64,000 nt of DNA from Acherontichlamydia pituitae (lineage in GTDB: Bacteria; Chlamydiota; Chlamydiia; Chlamydiales; Rhabdochlamydiaceae), in contig JAHCAX010000004.1 in assembly GCA_019634675.1 (NCBI GenBank), positions 62,001 through 126,000 of the forward strand. Reading direction: 5' to 3'. A model generated the notes under the pieces. That model searched no databases and was not told where the DNA came from. It saw only the letters and a list, made by a program, of their open reading frames with translations. How positions within the stretch are numbered: position 1 is the stretch's first letter; each line of letters starts with the position of its first letter. Of this stretch, positions 1-8,876 are shown piece after piece. Made by a program: the position numbers and the translations under genes.

Positions 1-1188
1 TAGGCTGAACAATGCCAAAGCTCCCAGCGCCGTTTTCCCGCCTGGTAAAGGATCAACCGATTCTTGCTTGAACCGGTATCTTCCCGCCCACACTAAAAGC
101 ACTGGGAGAAGCCCATTGAGGAAGGCCTCGCCGAATCCGCCTGCCAGTCCCAACGCCTTCTGAAAGATCGTCGGGTTCACAGCAGCGCAAACTCCGGGCG
201 GAACAAAGGTCAGCACGGCTAATGCAATCCGGCTTAATCCCTCCCGTTTCATTTTCAAACCATCGCTGATGAAATCGACCATCGAAAAAGCAACGCCGAG
301 CAGCGAGGTGGTCAGCGCAAAAAACGCAAAGAACCGTCCTATCGGATAGATCCAGGAGTTGCCTGTCATTGCTTGCAAGGCCTGGGTTACAGGCTGTCCT
401 GCTTCGAGGGTCTTGATGATCATCTCTTGAGGGATCGACCCGATGATCAGCCATTGCCAAAGCAAGTAGACGGTCAAAGCAAGCGTCGTTCCGCAAATGA
501 TCGAAAAGCGGATGCTTTTCCTATCCCTTTCCAGGTAGGTGCAGACCGATGGGATCACGTTGTGGTAGCCGAACGCTCCGAACAATATCGGCAGCGCAAG
601 GTAAAAACCTGGCCAGTTGGCCCTGGCAAGAAGGTTCGAAGAGACTTCTGTACTGCCGGTGCTGATCAACGTGACGTATGCTAGGATCATCGCAACCGTC
701 AAAGTCAAATTGACCCGGTCGATCGCCTTTGCTCCCTTGGAAACGATGATACCGAAAATCCCTCCAAAGACCAGATAGCTTCCCCATCCCGACAAAGAAA
801 CTCCGAAGAGGTCGGACAGGACGCCCGATAATAGAGGCGCGCCGCCTGCAAAATACGCGACGATCAAGCAGTAATAGAGGAATAGGAACATCCCTCCTGC
901 TGCATATTTTCCCGACCTTCCGAGCAATTGGCTCGACATGCTTAAGATATTCGATCCTTTTGGCATCCATAGCGCAGCTTCCATAAAGAGAAGCCCTGTC
1001 GACAGCATGAAGAGCCAAACTAATATGGAGGTCGCAACAGCTGGAAAAAAGCCTGACTGCGCGGTGACGAGCGGGATTGCGAGCATCCCTGCGCCGATTG
1101 CAGTTCCTGCAATCAAAGCGGACCCGCTGATCACCTTCGAAAGAGAAACTGACTTAACTTGTGAATATGATGGCATTTCTAATTCCAT
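1..1188 (-). CDS. tyrP: Aromatic amino-acid permease, TyrP/Mtr (HAAAP) family, C-terminus cut by window edge
   Basis: Reading the minus strand from the ATG at 1188 gives 396 uninterrupted codons to the window edge, so the gene is incomplete at its C-terminus. The N-terminus carries the HAAAP-family glycine-rich first helix (SGSALIAGTAIGAGMLAIP), followed by about ten hydrophobic segments. Family knowledge: inner-membrane proton-coupled uptake of tyrosine or tryptophan, which fits an auxotrophic intracellular bacterium; substrate is not decidable from sequence. An AGG lies about six bases before the ATG; a second in-frame ATG at 1176 is possible. Other open frames in this stretch have arginine-rich, non-membrane composition and are shadows. 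The gene is divergent from the DUF167 gene. Confidence 0.85.
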   Translation of the reverse strand, partial: MELEMPSYSQVKSVSLSKVISGSALIAGTAIGAGMLAIPLVTAQSGFFPAVATSILVWLFMLSTGLLFMEAALWMPKGSNILSMSSQLLGRSGKYAAGGMFLFLYYCLIVAYFAGGAPLLSGVLSDLFGVSLSGWGSYLVFGGIFGIIVSKGAKAIDRVNLTLTVAMILAYVTLISTGSTEVSSNLLARANWPGFYLALPILFGAFGYHNVIPSVCTYLERDRKSIRFSIICGTTLALTVYLLWQWLIIGSIPQEMIIKTLEAGQPVTQALQAMTGNSWIYPIGRFFAFFALTTSLLGVAFSMVDFISDGLKMKREGLSRIALAVLTFVPPGVCAAVNPTIFQKALGLAGGFGEAFLNGLLPVLLVWAGRYRFKQESVDPLPGGKTALGALALFSL

Positions 1189-1390
1189 AACAAACCTAAT
1201 TTGTAATTTTTTCTTTGAAATCGAACGAAAATATTTAGAAAAAAACGGTTATATTAGCCTCTGGGGAGGCCATGATGGAAAGAGAAATGAAAGGAGTGTG
1301 AGAAAAAGCTTAACACAGCCATTCTGGTTTCCTTTAAAGAATGAACTCATTATAACAATTCTTGTATTTCAAAGCACTAAAATCATTTTT

Positions 1391-1702
1391 ATGCATTCTT
1401 CGCCGATCAAAGCAACAAACAAGGGCCTTGCCCTCTGTGTCAAAGTGGTGCCCAAAGCCTCGCGCAACCAGATCTCCGGCTGGGAAGGCGAGGAGTTGAA
1501 GGTCCGGCTCAATGCTGTTCCTGAAAAGGGAAAGGCCAATGAAACACTGATCGCCTTCCTTGCCAAAGAGCTCGGCATCTCCCAATCCCAGATCCAGCTT
1601 GCCAGCGGAGAGACAAACCGCCATAAGCGCCTGCTCATTACAGGCCTTTCATTGCAAGACTGTGAAAAAAAGTTGAGCAGCATCCTTGCTTCGAACAAGT
1701 GA
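1391..1702 (+). CDS. DUF167 / YggU family protein
   Basis: A 103-residue protein. The ATG at 1391 is chosen because the longer open frame upstream lies inside the divergent permease and has no family character. The sequence has the YggU signature: a strand-rich N-terminus (LCVKVVPKASRNQISGW), then LKVRLNAVPEKGKANE and a helix LIAFLAKELGIS ending in SGETNRHKRLLI. The family is small, cytoplasmic and widely conserved; its function is not established. It precedes the antiporter by about 50 bases on the same strand and may be co-transcribed with it. Confidence 0.85.
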   Translation: MHSSPIKATNKGLALCVKVVPKASRNQISGWEGEELKVRLNAVPEKGKANETLIAFLAKELGISQSQIQLASGETNRHKRLLITGLSLQDCEKKLSSILASNK

Positions 1703-1754
1703 AGGTTGCACGAATCCCCTAATTTCATTTATGAGGAAAGAAAAAGGGTGATGC

Positions 1755-2882
1755 GTGATCAAGGTCTTCATTTTCAGCGGCCTGATGATTTTTGGGATCC
1801 TGTTCTCGCAATGGATCGACATCAGCGCGTACCGAGGCTTGCTCCAGACCCTCACGCTGACGGCTCTCGGCTACATCATGATCGAGGTCGGCCTTGAGTT
1901 CACAATCGACAAGAGCAAGCTCTCCAGTTACGGAAAAGACTATCTGATCGCGATGACAGCGGCTGCCTTTCCATGGATCTTGTGCACGCTGTGGATCTGG
2001 TTTTGCTTCGATATCAACCTTTCGCAGGCAACGATCGTCGGAAGGTTTGCAGCGCCGACTTCCGCAGGGGTCCTTTTTACCATGCTGGCAGCAGCGGGAC
2101 TTGCAAAAACGTGGGTCTTCAAAAAAGCCAGGATTCTTGCCATTTTTGATGATCTGGACACCGTTCTGCTGATCGTGCCGCTGCAGATGCTGCATATCGG
2201 CCTCCGCTGGCATGCGATCGGCCTGCTTATCATGATCGCCCTCCTTTTGTACAGCGCGTACAAGTTCCTGCATCAGGTTAAACTGCCGACAGGAAGATTT
2301 TGGCTTGTCGGTTATGCTGTCATCTTAACAGTCCTCTGCGAGATGTTCGAGAAAACGACCATGATCAACATCGAGGTCTTGCTTCCAGCATTTGTCCTAG
2401 GATGCATCCTGCATAACCCCCATGCACCCAATCAGAAATTAAGGCATCGGCATGAACATGCGTACATGGAACCGGAGCCGGTCTCAGACCGTCGCCTCGA
2501 TGCTGCGATCAAATACTTCTACATGTTCCTAGTCGGCTGCTCTCTTCCCAAAATAGCCGTCGGGCAAGTGGACTGGCTATTTCTTTTAGGCCATGTCCTA
2601 GCGCTCACATTCCTTTCAAATCTCGGAAAACTCTACCCCATGTTCTGCTACAAAAAAGAGGCATCGTTCAAAGAGCGGGCTGCGCTTAGCATCGCGATGT
2701 GGCCGCGCGGAGAAGTCGGCGTCGGCGTTCTATTGATCTCGGTCAATTATGCGCTGCCTGAGATTGTGATCCAGCTGGCCGGACTGAGCTTGGCGCTCAA
2801 CCTCTTCTTGACAGGTTTTTTCATCTACCTGGTCATTTGGATCTTAAAGAAGCGAGGACCTCTGCCGATGTTTGGATCATAA
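1755..2882 (+). CDS. Cation/proton antiporter, CPA2 (Na+/H+ exchanger) family
   Basis: A 375-residue inner-membrane protein with about eleven hydrophobic helices and the general order of Na+/H+ exchangers: LGYIMIEVGLEF in an early helix, a FAAPTSAGVLF stretch, then ILAIFDDLDTVLL with adjacent acidic residues where the family's ion-binding Asp pair sits, and a late MWPRGEVGVGVLLIS helix (the RGEVG element common in CPA2 exchangers). No C-terminal TrkA-N domain is seen, so it is not a full KefB/KefC. Start is a GTG at 1755 preceded by AGGG at about eight bases. Its last 50 bases overlap the 3-prime end of the convergent pncA gene. Confidence 0.8.
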   Translation: MIKVFIFSGLMIFGILFSQWIDISAYRGLLQTLTLTALGYIMIEVGLEFTIDKSKLSSYGKDYLIAMTAAAFPWILCTLWIWFCFDINLSQATIVGRFAAPTSAGVLFTMLAAAGLAKTWVFKKARILAIFDDLDTVLLIVPLQMLHIGLRWHAIGLLIMIALLLYSAYKFLHQVKLPTGRFWLVGYAVILTVLCEMFEKTTMINIEVLLPAFVLGCILHNPHAPNQKLRHRHEHAYMEPEPVSDRRLDAAIKYFYMFLVGCSLPKIAVGQVDWLFLLGHVLALTFLSNLGKLYPMFCYKKEASFKERAALSIAMWPRGEVGVGVLLISVNYALPEIVIQLAGLSLALNLFLTGFFIYLVIWILKKRGPLPMFGS

Positions 2883-3465
2883 CGCCTTTGGCAGCCATCG
2901 CCTCATACGCCTTCTTTTCATCGTTAGGCTGCAGATTGATCGGACGGCAAAGATCGGAAATAACGACGACCGAATAGCCGATGTCCACAGCGTCGAATGA
3001 GGAATAGAGAACGCAGTATTCTGTGGCAACGCCTGCGATGTAGATGTGGGAGACATTCCGGGTTTTTAGATAATCGCTTAAGCCTGTCGACTTGCGTCGC
3101 GCGTTGTCAAAAAAAGCGCTGTAGCTATCGATCCAACGGTCTGTCCCTTTATAGAAGCAGCTAGCAATCGCCTCTTTATTGAGGGTGTCTATCAGCTCAG
3201 CTCCTTTTGTTGCACGGACGCAGTGGACAGGCCATAAGATCTGTTCCATCTCTTTGATCTGGACAACATCGCCAGGTTTTTTACCGGGATGGCTGGTTGC
3301 AAAACTGCAGTGGTCCTGCGGATGCCAATCTTGCGTCGCTACGACCAAGGGAAATTGGGAAGAGAGCTGATTGATCGCAGGAACAATTTGATCTGCCTCG
3401 GGAACACCTAGCGCGCCGCCTGGCATAAAATCATTTTGCATGTCGACGATCACAAGCGCTTTCAC
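2833..3465 (-). CDS. pncA: Nicotinamidase
   Basis: A 210-residue cysteine hydrolase that deamidates nicotinamide to nicotinate. The catalytic triad is visible: Asp8 (IVDMQNDF), Lys106 (FYKGTD) and Cys151 (GVATEYCVLYSS). Likely metal ligands are Asp46, His48 and His81 (QDWHP and PVHC). Length matches the family. The start is a GTG six bases after the pncB stop with AGGA just upstream, so translation is probably coupled to pncB. The 3-prime end overlaps the convergent antiporter by 50 bases. With pncB it forms the nicotinamide-to-nicotinate-mononucleotide half of NAD salvage. Confidence 0.93.
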   Translation of the reverse strand: MKALVIVDMQNDFMPGGALGVPEADQIVPAINQLSSQFPLVVATQDWHPQDHCSFATSHPGKKPGDVVQIKEMEQILWPVHCVRATKGAELIDTLNKEAIASCFYKGTDRWIDSYSAFFDNARRKSTGLSDYLKTRNVSHIYIAGVATEYCVLYSSFDAVDIGYSVVVISDLCRPINLQPNDEKKAYEAMAAKGVMIQTSAEVLASLRSK

Positions 3466-3471
3466 AATTCT

Positions 3472-4953
3472 TTAAGTCCTTTGCTTCTTTAACTCTTCAA
3501 TGAGCTTCAGCTTGGTCTCATACAAAGATCTTTCCAATCCGACAAAGTAGGGCTGCGGATAGAGGAAGCGGCGCATCCCCGGATGGAACATTTCCAGCTC
3601 GTCCAACGTTTTTTCCCTGATCTCTTTTAAGGCAGGAGAACTGTAGATCCGTTTGCCTTTAGAAAAGACCGGCACGAGAAGATCGTGAGAGGACATCTCC
3701 CCCGTTGCAAGCTGCGAGCGCGTAGGATCTAGCGGATCGATAAAATGGGACCTCGACTTCAGTTCCGTGTGGATATCGTAGACCATATCGGCAATATTTC
3801 CCCGATCGTTGAAGTAGCGGCGCACTTGGAGGATGCCCGGGTCTGTCATTTTGACAAGCTGTTCTGAGACTTTGACCTTGTTGTGCCAGACACCCTTGTC
3901 GTCCCTGATCGCAGAGAGCTTATAGACCCCATCGAGCGCAGGCTGGTCCTTGCCTGTGATGAGGTTGGTCCCGACGCCCCAAATATTGATCTTAGCTCCT
4001 TGGTGCTTGAGATCGCTGATGATCTGTTCATCAAGCTCATTGCTTGCCATGATCTTGGCTTGAGGAAAACCTGCATCGTCGAGGAGCTTGCGGATTTGGA
4101 TGCTCAAATGGGCCAAATCGCCGGAGTCGATGCGCACGCCGCCCATCTCGATCTTTTTCTTGCGTAATTTTTTTCCCACTTCGATCGCTTTTTTAACGCC
4201 TTGGATCGTATCGTAGGTATCAACGAGGAAAATGCAATTGCGGGGCATCACATCGGAAAATGCTTCGAAGCTGTCGACCTCTTCATCGAATGCCATGATC
4301 CAGCTATGTGCGTGGGTGCCTCTTACAGGTATCTCGAATAACTTCCCTGCTAAGACATTCGACGTCCCCTCGCATCCTCCGATGAAAGCAGCTCTGCTGG
4401 CAGAGAGCGATCCATCGATACCTTGCGCCCTTCGCATCCCGAACTCAACGACAGGATCGGGCCGCGCCGCCCAGCAGATCCTTGCCGCTTTTGTGGCGAT
4501 GAGCGTTTGAAAATTGATGATGTTCAGCAGCGGGCTTTCAAGCAGCTGGGCATGGAGGATCGGTCCTCTCACCCTCACAAGCGGCTCATAAGGAAAAACG
4601 GGGGTTCCCTCAGGGACTGCATCGATATCGACCTGAAACGAAATCTTGCTTAAGTAATCTAAAAATCCCTTTTCAAAAAGAGGGTTTCCATCATCCGACT
4701 TAAGCTGTTCAAGGTAGCTTAAATCGCTGGCCGAATATTGGAATTGGTCGAGGAACTCTAAAAACGTCTCAAGTCCGGCAGCAACTGCGAATGCTCCGTT
4801 GAACGGTTTTCTACGAAAGAACAGATGGAAGACCGCTTCCTTGTCAGCCATCTTCTTCTTCCAATAGCCATAGGCCATTGTCAGCTCATAGAGGTCGGTC
4901 AGCAGCGAAAGGGATTCCCGATAGATTTTCTTAAGAAGATTTTTGGACTGCAT
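3472..4953 (-). CDS. pncB: Nicotinate phosphoribosyltransferase
   Basis: A 493-residue cytoplasmic enzyme joining nicotinate to PRPP to give nicotinate mononucleotide. Recognisable elements are LTDLYELTMAYGYW at the N-terminus, FEIPVRGTHAHSWI around residues 205-220 (the active-site His region) and GVRIDSGDLAHLS. Length is typical of the long bacterial form. GAGG lies directly before the ATG. Its first 23 bases overlap the 3-prime end of the upstream coiled-coil gene, and pncA follows after six bases, so all three are probably one transcript. Confidence 0.95.
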   Translation of the reverse strand: MQSKNLLKKIYRESLSLLTDLYELTMAYGYWKKKMADKEAVFHLFFRRKPFNGAFAVAAGLETFLEFLDQFQYSASDLSYLEQLKSDDGNPLFEKGFLDYLSKISFQVDIDAVPEGTPVFPYEPLVRVRGPILHAQLLESPLLNIINFQTLIATKAARICWAARPDPVVEFGMRRAQGIDGSLSASRAAFIGGCEGTSNVLAGKLFEIPVRGTHAHSWIMAFDEEVDSFEAFSDVMPRNCIFLVDTYDTIQGVKKAIEVGKKLRKKKIEMGGVRIDSGDLAHLSIQIRKLLDDAGFPQAKIMASNELDEQIISDLKHQGAKINIWGVGTNLITGKDQPALDGVYKLSAIRDDKGVWHNKVKVSEQLVKMTDPGILQVRRYFNDRGNIADMVYDIHTELKSRSHFIDPLDPTRSQLATGEMSSHDLLVPVFSKGKRIYSSPALKEIREKTLDELEMFHPGMRRFLYPQPYFVGLERSLYETKLKLIEELKKQRT

Positions 4954-5329
4954 TTGCCTCGGGGTGCTCTTTCAAAATTTCCGCTTTGCGCGCATCAAGG
5001 TAATCGATCCGCGCTTGGATCTGCTTCTGCATCTCGCGGTCGAGCTCCGCTTGCTGATAGGCGCGCCGAGCTTCCTGCTTCATATTCTGCTGGAACTGCC
5101 AGCGCATCGCATTGTTGTCATGTCGGGCCGCCGAAGCCTCATACCGGTTCTTCAGATCTTTTAATTGGTGGGTCTCTTTATCGATCTGATCGAGCTCATC
5201 TTGCCAATCGGCCTCTTCAGCAGCCAAAATATTTTCCGGTTCCGCCGCTTCGACGCTTAAGGATGCGCAAGCTGCATGAAAAAATGCAAGCGTTACCGAA
5301 GCCAGCCTCAATATTCTCCACTGTCCCAT
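4931..5329 (-). CDS. Small exported coiled-coil protein, family not recognised
   Basis: A 132-residue protein. The ATG at 5329 is chosen because a strong GAGGAGG lies just upstream and it gives a proper signal sequence (basic start, then hydrophobic LASVTLAFFHAACAS). The Cys near residue 21 does not make a good lipobox (His at -3). The mature part is almost entirely charged helix with heptad character (residues 40-120) and ends in a polar tail, so a periplasmic coiled coil is likely. It is first in the operon with pncB and overlaps it by 23 bases; nothing in it suggests a role in NAD metabolism. Confidence 0.7.
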   Translation of the reverse strand: MGQWRILRLASVTLAFFHAACASLSVEAAEPENILAAEEADWQDELDQIDKETHQLKDLKNRYEASAARHDNNAMRWQFQQNMKQEARRAYQQAELDREMQKQIQARIDYLDARKAEILKEHPEANAVQKSS

Positions 5330-5443
5330 TGCAACATCCTCCTCTATCTCTATTCTTTTTTGACTAATAACTTCTCTCAATAACAAAAGCAAGCATAGAT
5401 CTTCTTGACGTTTGAACTCATGCAAGTATAGTGAAAAAAAAGA

Positions 5444-5713
5444 GAGGCAGTTGCAAAACTGCTTTGCCAGGAAAAATCGATGATTTTGAGGCCACGAATA
5501 CACGAGAAGGTTCTGTGAACCTTTGCAGTGAGGAGTGGGTGAAGTGTCCTTGGACACGAACCGGGCAGTTACAAGCGGCAGCAAAGCTGCCCACCAGTTC
5601 GCAGCCAAGGCAGCTTCACCTGCTCTTCACTGAGAAGGTCCGCTGGACCTTCTAGTGCGTCCGCAGCCTCAAAAGGGCGATTTTGCAGGGCAAATGAGTT
5701 TTGCAACTGCCTC
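5444..5713. repeat. Long inverted-repeat element, copy 1 (two core modules head to head)
   Basis: The outer 17 bases (5444-5460 and 5697-5713) are perfect inverted repeats (GAGGCAGTTGCAAAACT). Inside lie two divergent copies of a roughly 75-base core: 5488-5563 on the minus strand and 5596-5670 on the plus strand. Each core has hairpin 1 (GTGTCC/GGACAC in the left copy), the linker TTCACC and hairpin 2 (AAGGTTC/GAACCTT left, GAAGGTCC/GGACCTTC right), then TTCG or CCGCAGCCTC. The same core recurs at 36935 and 43180. The element fills the gap between the coiled-coil operon and the CDF gene and contains no gene. Confidence 0.8.
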
Positions 5714-5727
5714 AAAGAGGAAGATCG

Positions 5728-6639
5728 ATGGGACATGAACATGCATCGCCTTGCTGCCAAGGCCATACTCCGCAGACCCATGGCAAAGCTCTGTATATCT
5801 CAATTGCCATCGCGTTCATCTTTATGCTGATCGAAGTGGTCGGAGGATGGATCGCAAACAGCTTGGCGCTGATCAGCGATGCGCTCCACCTGTTCACCGA
5901 TGTCGGCGCTCTTTCACTAAGCTTAATTGTCCTACGGATCGCCCACTGGCCCAAAACTCCGAGCATGAGCTATGGCTACCAACGTGCTGAAATTTTAGGC
6001 GCTCTAGCAAGCGCCCTTTCCCTTTGGGCGCTGTGCGGCGTGCTGATCTATGAAGCGATCATGCGTTTGATCACGCCCGAGCCGGTCCAAGGCCCGATCG
6101 TCTTTGTCATCGCTACAATCGGCCTCTTTGCCAATCTGATGATGATGCGCATCTTGCATCCTTCCCAAGGACAAAATATCAACATCCGGGCAGCCTACCT
6201 CCATGTCCTCGGCGACCTGCTCGGCAGCGCAGGGGTCATCATCGGCGGCGCTGTCCTTTGGTGGACAAAGTGGTACCCGATCGACCCGATCATCACGATC
6301 CTTTTCAGCTTAGGGATTGTGTACGGATCAGGAAAGATCATTCGGGAATCGGTCTCGATCTTGATGGAGTCTGCACCATCTGGGATCGATCCTTTGAAAA
6401 TTGAGCAGGACCTTCTAAGGATCAGCGGCGTGCGCGAAGTGCACGATCTGCATGTATGGGCCGTATCCCATAAAAAAATTGCTTTAAGCGCCCACCTCGT
6501 CGCCGAAAATACCCATGGAGCTCTCAGTGAGGCCCACCGGATCGTCGAGTCCAATTACGGCATCCAACATATGACCTTCCAAGTCGAAGATCCTGAGCAG
6601 TTCGAATCCAAATATTGCTATGACTGCGCAATTAAATAA
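5728..6639 (+). CDS. Cation diffusion facilitator, CzcD/ZitB-like metal exporter
   Basis: A 303-residue inner-membrane exporter, probably of zinc or related divalent metals. The ATG at 5728 is chosen for its AGAGGA ribosome site; the longer frame runs into the inverted repeat. The His/Cys-rich start (MGHEHASPCCQGH), six hydrophobic helices, SLALISDALHLFTDVGALS in helix 2 (the Zn-binding HxxxD site) and a cytoplasmic C-terminal domain (VREVHDLHVWAVS, then HIVESNYGIQHMTFQVE) are all typical. It is the first gene after the inverted-repeat element and converges on the beta-barrel gene at 6647. Confidence 0.92.
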   Translation: MGHEHASPCCQGHTPQTHGKALYISIAIAFIFMLIEVVGGWIANSLALISDALHLFTDVGALSLSLIVLRIAHWPKTPSMSYGYQRAEILGALASALSLWALCGVLIYEAIMRLITPEPVQGPIVFVIATIGLFANLMMMRILHPSQGQNINIRAAYLHVLGDLLGSAGVIIGGAVLWWTKWYPIDPIITILFSLGIVYGSGKIIRESVSILMESAPSGIDPLKIEQDLLRISGVREVHDLHVWAVSHKKIALSAHLVAENTHGALSEAHRIVESNYGIQHMTFQVEDPEQFESKYCYDCAIK

Positions 6640-6646
6640 CCCAGTC

Positions 6647-7564
6647 TCAAAATGTAAAAATTAATCCTCCGCCTATGCTATATTGCCAAGCGCTCTTATC
6701 CCCTACACTTGAACTCAATTGAGGCCGAGATTCGCTTTCTACAAGTCCTAGAGATGTATATCTCCCAAAGACATTGATAGCTAAACATTCAATGATCCGA
6801 CTGACAATTCCCATTTCAGCATTCCAAATCGCGTTGACGTTCCGTGTAAAAAACACTAGGTCTACGTCAGAAAAACTGTTTATGCCCGTTGCCATTAGCT
6901 TCATCGTTAAAGAATTGATCCCCACACCCCCGCCCATACCTGCATAGAGATTGATCCAGCGACTTTTGAAGAAGTCCCAATAGAGATCAACCATAAACTG
7001 GTCTGAATAAAACTCTATTACCGCATTGTTAAACACTTGCGGTGCATTAACATCTATAAAATAATTCCTAACTTTTCTTTCACCTTCAAAGACGTGTGTA
7101 TAATGAAAATCAACCCTCAATGGAATACGTGAAGTTCCGAAATTCTTTCCAATAAATAGATCTAAAGATGGAACTCCTTGCCCACCCTGCTTATCTCGTT
7201 TAAAACCTGGAGTGTCATCCTGTTTAAGGGCTAGAAGATCCAATTCGAAGAAGTAATGGGTATAAGCAGCGTTGGCTCCAATATAATAGTTCTTTTCTTT
7301 TAGCTTTTTGCTCTTTGAAGAAGGGGATCTTTCTCCTGTATCCGTCAAGCCATTTTGGTTTGATGCGCCGCTCACTAAAGAAATAGGCTGGAGTTCTTGA
7401 TCCTCTAAATAACCGAATCCATACTCCTCATCCCAGTCCATTTCCTCATTAGTCTTGTACTCCGCTTCCGATAGTTCTCCACCCTCATTAAAATCTTGGA
7501 AAAATTGTTCGGAAAAAACTGGCAAAAAGAATGCAAAAGCGAAAAGTGAAAGGTATCGTTTCAT
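6647..7564 (-). CDS. Outer-membrane beta-barrel protein, family not recognised
   Basis: A 305-residue protein with a clear signal peptide (MKRYLSLFAFAFFLPVFS), an acidic low-complexity stretch (residues 20-60) and then alternating amphipathic strands from about residue 90 to a C-terminal phenylalanine (SIGGGLIFTF), the usual outer-membrane assembly signal. The repeated YYIGANAAYTHYFF, NLYAGMGGGVGIN and INVFGRYTSLGL strands suggest a small barrel of 8-10 strands. A good AAGGGAA precedes the ATG. It resembles OmpA/porin-like surface antigens of intracellular bacteria only in architecture; no specific family can be named. Confidence 0.7.
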   Translation of the reverse strand: MKRYLSLFAFAFFLPVFSEQFFQDFNEGGELSEAEYKTNEEMDWDEEYGFGYLEDQELQPISLVSGASNQNGLTDTGERSPSSKSKKLKEKNYYIGANAAYTHYFFELDLLALKQDDTPGFKRDKQGGQGVPSLDLFIGKNFGTSRIPLRVDFHYTHVFEGERKVRNYFIDVNAPQVFNNAVIEFYSDQFMVDLYWDFFKSRWINLYAGMGGGVGINSLTMKLMATGINSFSDVDLVFFTRNVNAIWNAEMGIVSRIIECLAINVFGRYTSLGLVESESRPQLSSSVGDKSAWQYSIGGGLIFTF

Positions 7565-7682
7565 AGGTTCCCTTATTTCGTGATAATGAACATCTCAAAA
7601 AATATTAGGTGTCATGTCATTTAGAAAGATTTCTTACAACTATTCATCATTTCCGGTTTTTTCTAAAACATTTTTACATGAA

Positions 7683-7702
7683 CTTATCCGCTATCTAGAG
7701 AA
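7683..7702. repeat. Single arm of a short repeat found as a palindrome at 52.1 kb
   Basis: The bases CTTATCCGCTATCTAGAGAA match both arms of the palindrome at 52092-52151 with one or two changes. The partner arm is not seen here. It lies in the 223-base gap between two divergent genes. Confidence 0.45.
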
Positions 7703-7787
7703 GATCGGTTGGGAAAAAATATTAAGATGATTTTATCCAGTAAAAGAACGATTTCTTCGATAAGCTGGATCGGTTATACTGGCTAAT

Positions 7788-8828
7788 ATGCGTACAATCC
7801 TTTTTTCACTTTTCCTTTCGTTGCTCTCACTTGACCTCTCCTATTGCGCAGAGGCTCCTGGATTTGCTTTGAAAGAAAAATACCAAAATGCGCACGCAGG
7901 CGACTTTATCGTCACGGAGCAGGACCACACCTACAGCCTGCTGTTCATTCGCGAAATCACTGCAGACCACCTCCTCTTGGAAGAGATCGCAGTACCCGAT
8001 ACCCAGATCAACCTCAATAGCATTGTTTGGAGCGATTGGGTCAAAGCAAAGGCCCCCGGCCATACCTCCTGGACCCTATACGAGCTCGATTCCCTCTCCG
8101 GCAGCTTGATCGAAGCATTTTCTTACAGCAAACGGGGATGGCTTTACTTAGACGAGACCCAGCAGTTTTTATCAAAACTCCTCTGCCTTCCCCTTACAAA
8201 GCTGAGCAATGCAGACCGGAGGAAGATCGGTCCTCAGCCGCAATCGCATGAAGAGGACCGGCGCGCTGTTTGGAACCCTCCACTTACTGTTGAAGGAAAG
8301 AAACAGCCCAAACCCCAATTTGACGTCTGGAAAGGGGTATGGCCGGAAGATGGGACGCAGATGGGCAAATGCATCGTCGAGCTCTACTTTTCAAAGGCCG
8401 ATCCTGCATTTCCCTTTCCCTATTGGATCGAGGTCAAAAGCCCCCATTACGCCTTCAAGCTGCGCTCCGTCGATTCAGGCAGCGGGATCGCTTCTGCTTA
8501 CACGGGTGCAATGCCCCACCGGCCGCCTCAGTTTGCTTCTCCGCTTCAAAAAATAGAAGGCGCTTACCGCCTATCGATCAACTCGCCACTCTATTACCAA
8601 ACCTTCCATCTCTACGCGATCGACCTCTCCGATCCGGTAAGGAAGACCATTCCGATCCCCCATCAGCTAAAAAGAGAAGCAAAAAGTGAAAGAGTCCATC
8701 TCTATATTTCTGAAGAATGCTTGACAGCGCGCTTGAGCCCAAACCATCGTTATCAATGGGTCATTATTCCTGAAGAGGATGGAAAGATCTACGTCGAATC
8801 AGATGAAATATTGACATGGAAGCACTGA
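7788..8828 (+). CDS. Exported protein of unknown function
   Basis: A 346-residue protein with a signal peptide (MRTILFSLFLSLLSLDLSYCA). The rest is a mixed-strand soluble sequence with many aromatic residues and no motif I recognise. A TATACT box ends only seven bases before the ATG and no ribosome site is seen, so the message may be leaderless or begin further upstream than drawn. Probably periplasmic. It converges on the gene ending at 8877 with a hairpin between them. Confidence 0.65.
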   Translation: MRTILFSLFLSLLSLDLSYCAEAPGFALKEKYQNAHAGDFIVTEQDHTYSLLFIREITADHLLLEEIAVPDTQINLNSIVWSDWVKAKAPGHTSWTLYELDSLSGSLIEAFSYSKRGWLYLDETQQFLSKLLCLPLTKLSNADRRKIGPQPQSHEEDRRAVWNPPLTVEGKKQPKPQFDVWKGVWPEDGTQMGKCIVELYFSKADPAFPFPYWIEVKSPHYAFKLRSVDSGSGIASAYTGAMPHRPPQFASPLQKIEGAYRLSINSPLYYQTFHLYAIDLSDPVRKTIPIPHQLKREAKSERVHLYISEECLTARLSPNHRYQWVIIPEEDGKIYVESDEILTWKH

Positions 8829-8832
8829 TCCA

Positions 8833-8862
8833 TTTCCGACCGGAACCTAATCCGATCGGAAA
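8833..8862. terminator. Hairpin between convergent genes
   Basis: An 11-base-pair stem with one mismatch (TTTCCGACCGG paired with CCGATCGGAAA) and an eight-base loop. It has no U-tract on either side, so it may be a bidirectional terminator of the weaker kind or simply an mRNA 3-prime stabiliser. Confidence 0.5.
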
Positions 8863-8876
8863 CGGCATAGAACGAC

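Noticed and set aside
53..1018. Two arginine-rich open frames on the minus strand
   Set aside because: They overlap the complete permease frame in another phase and lack family character; the permease frame has the clear transporter sequence.
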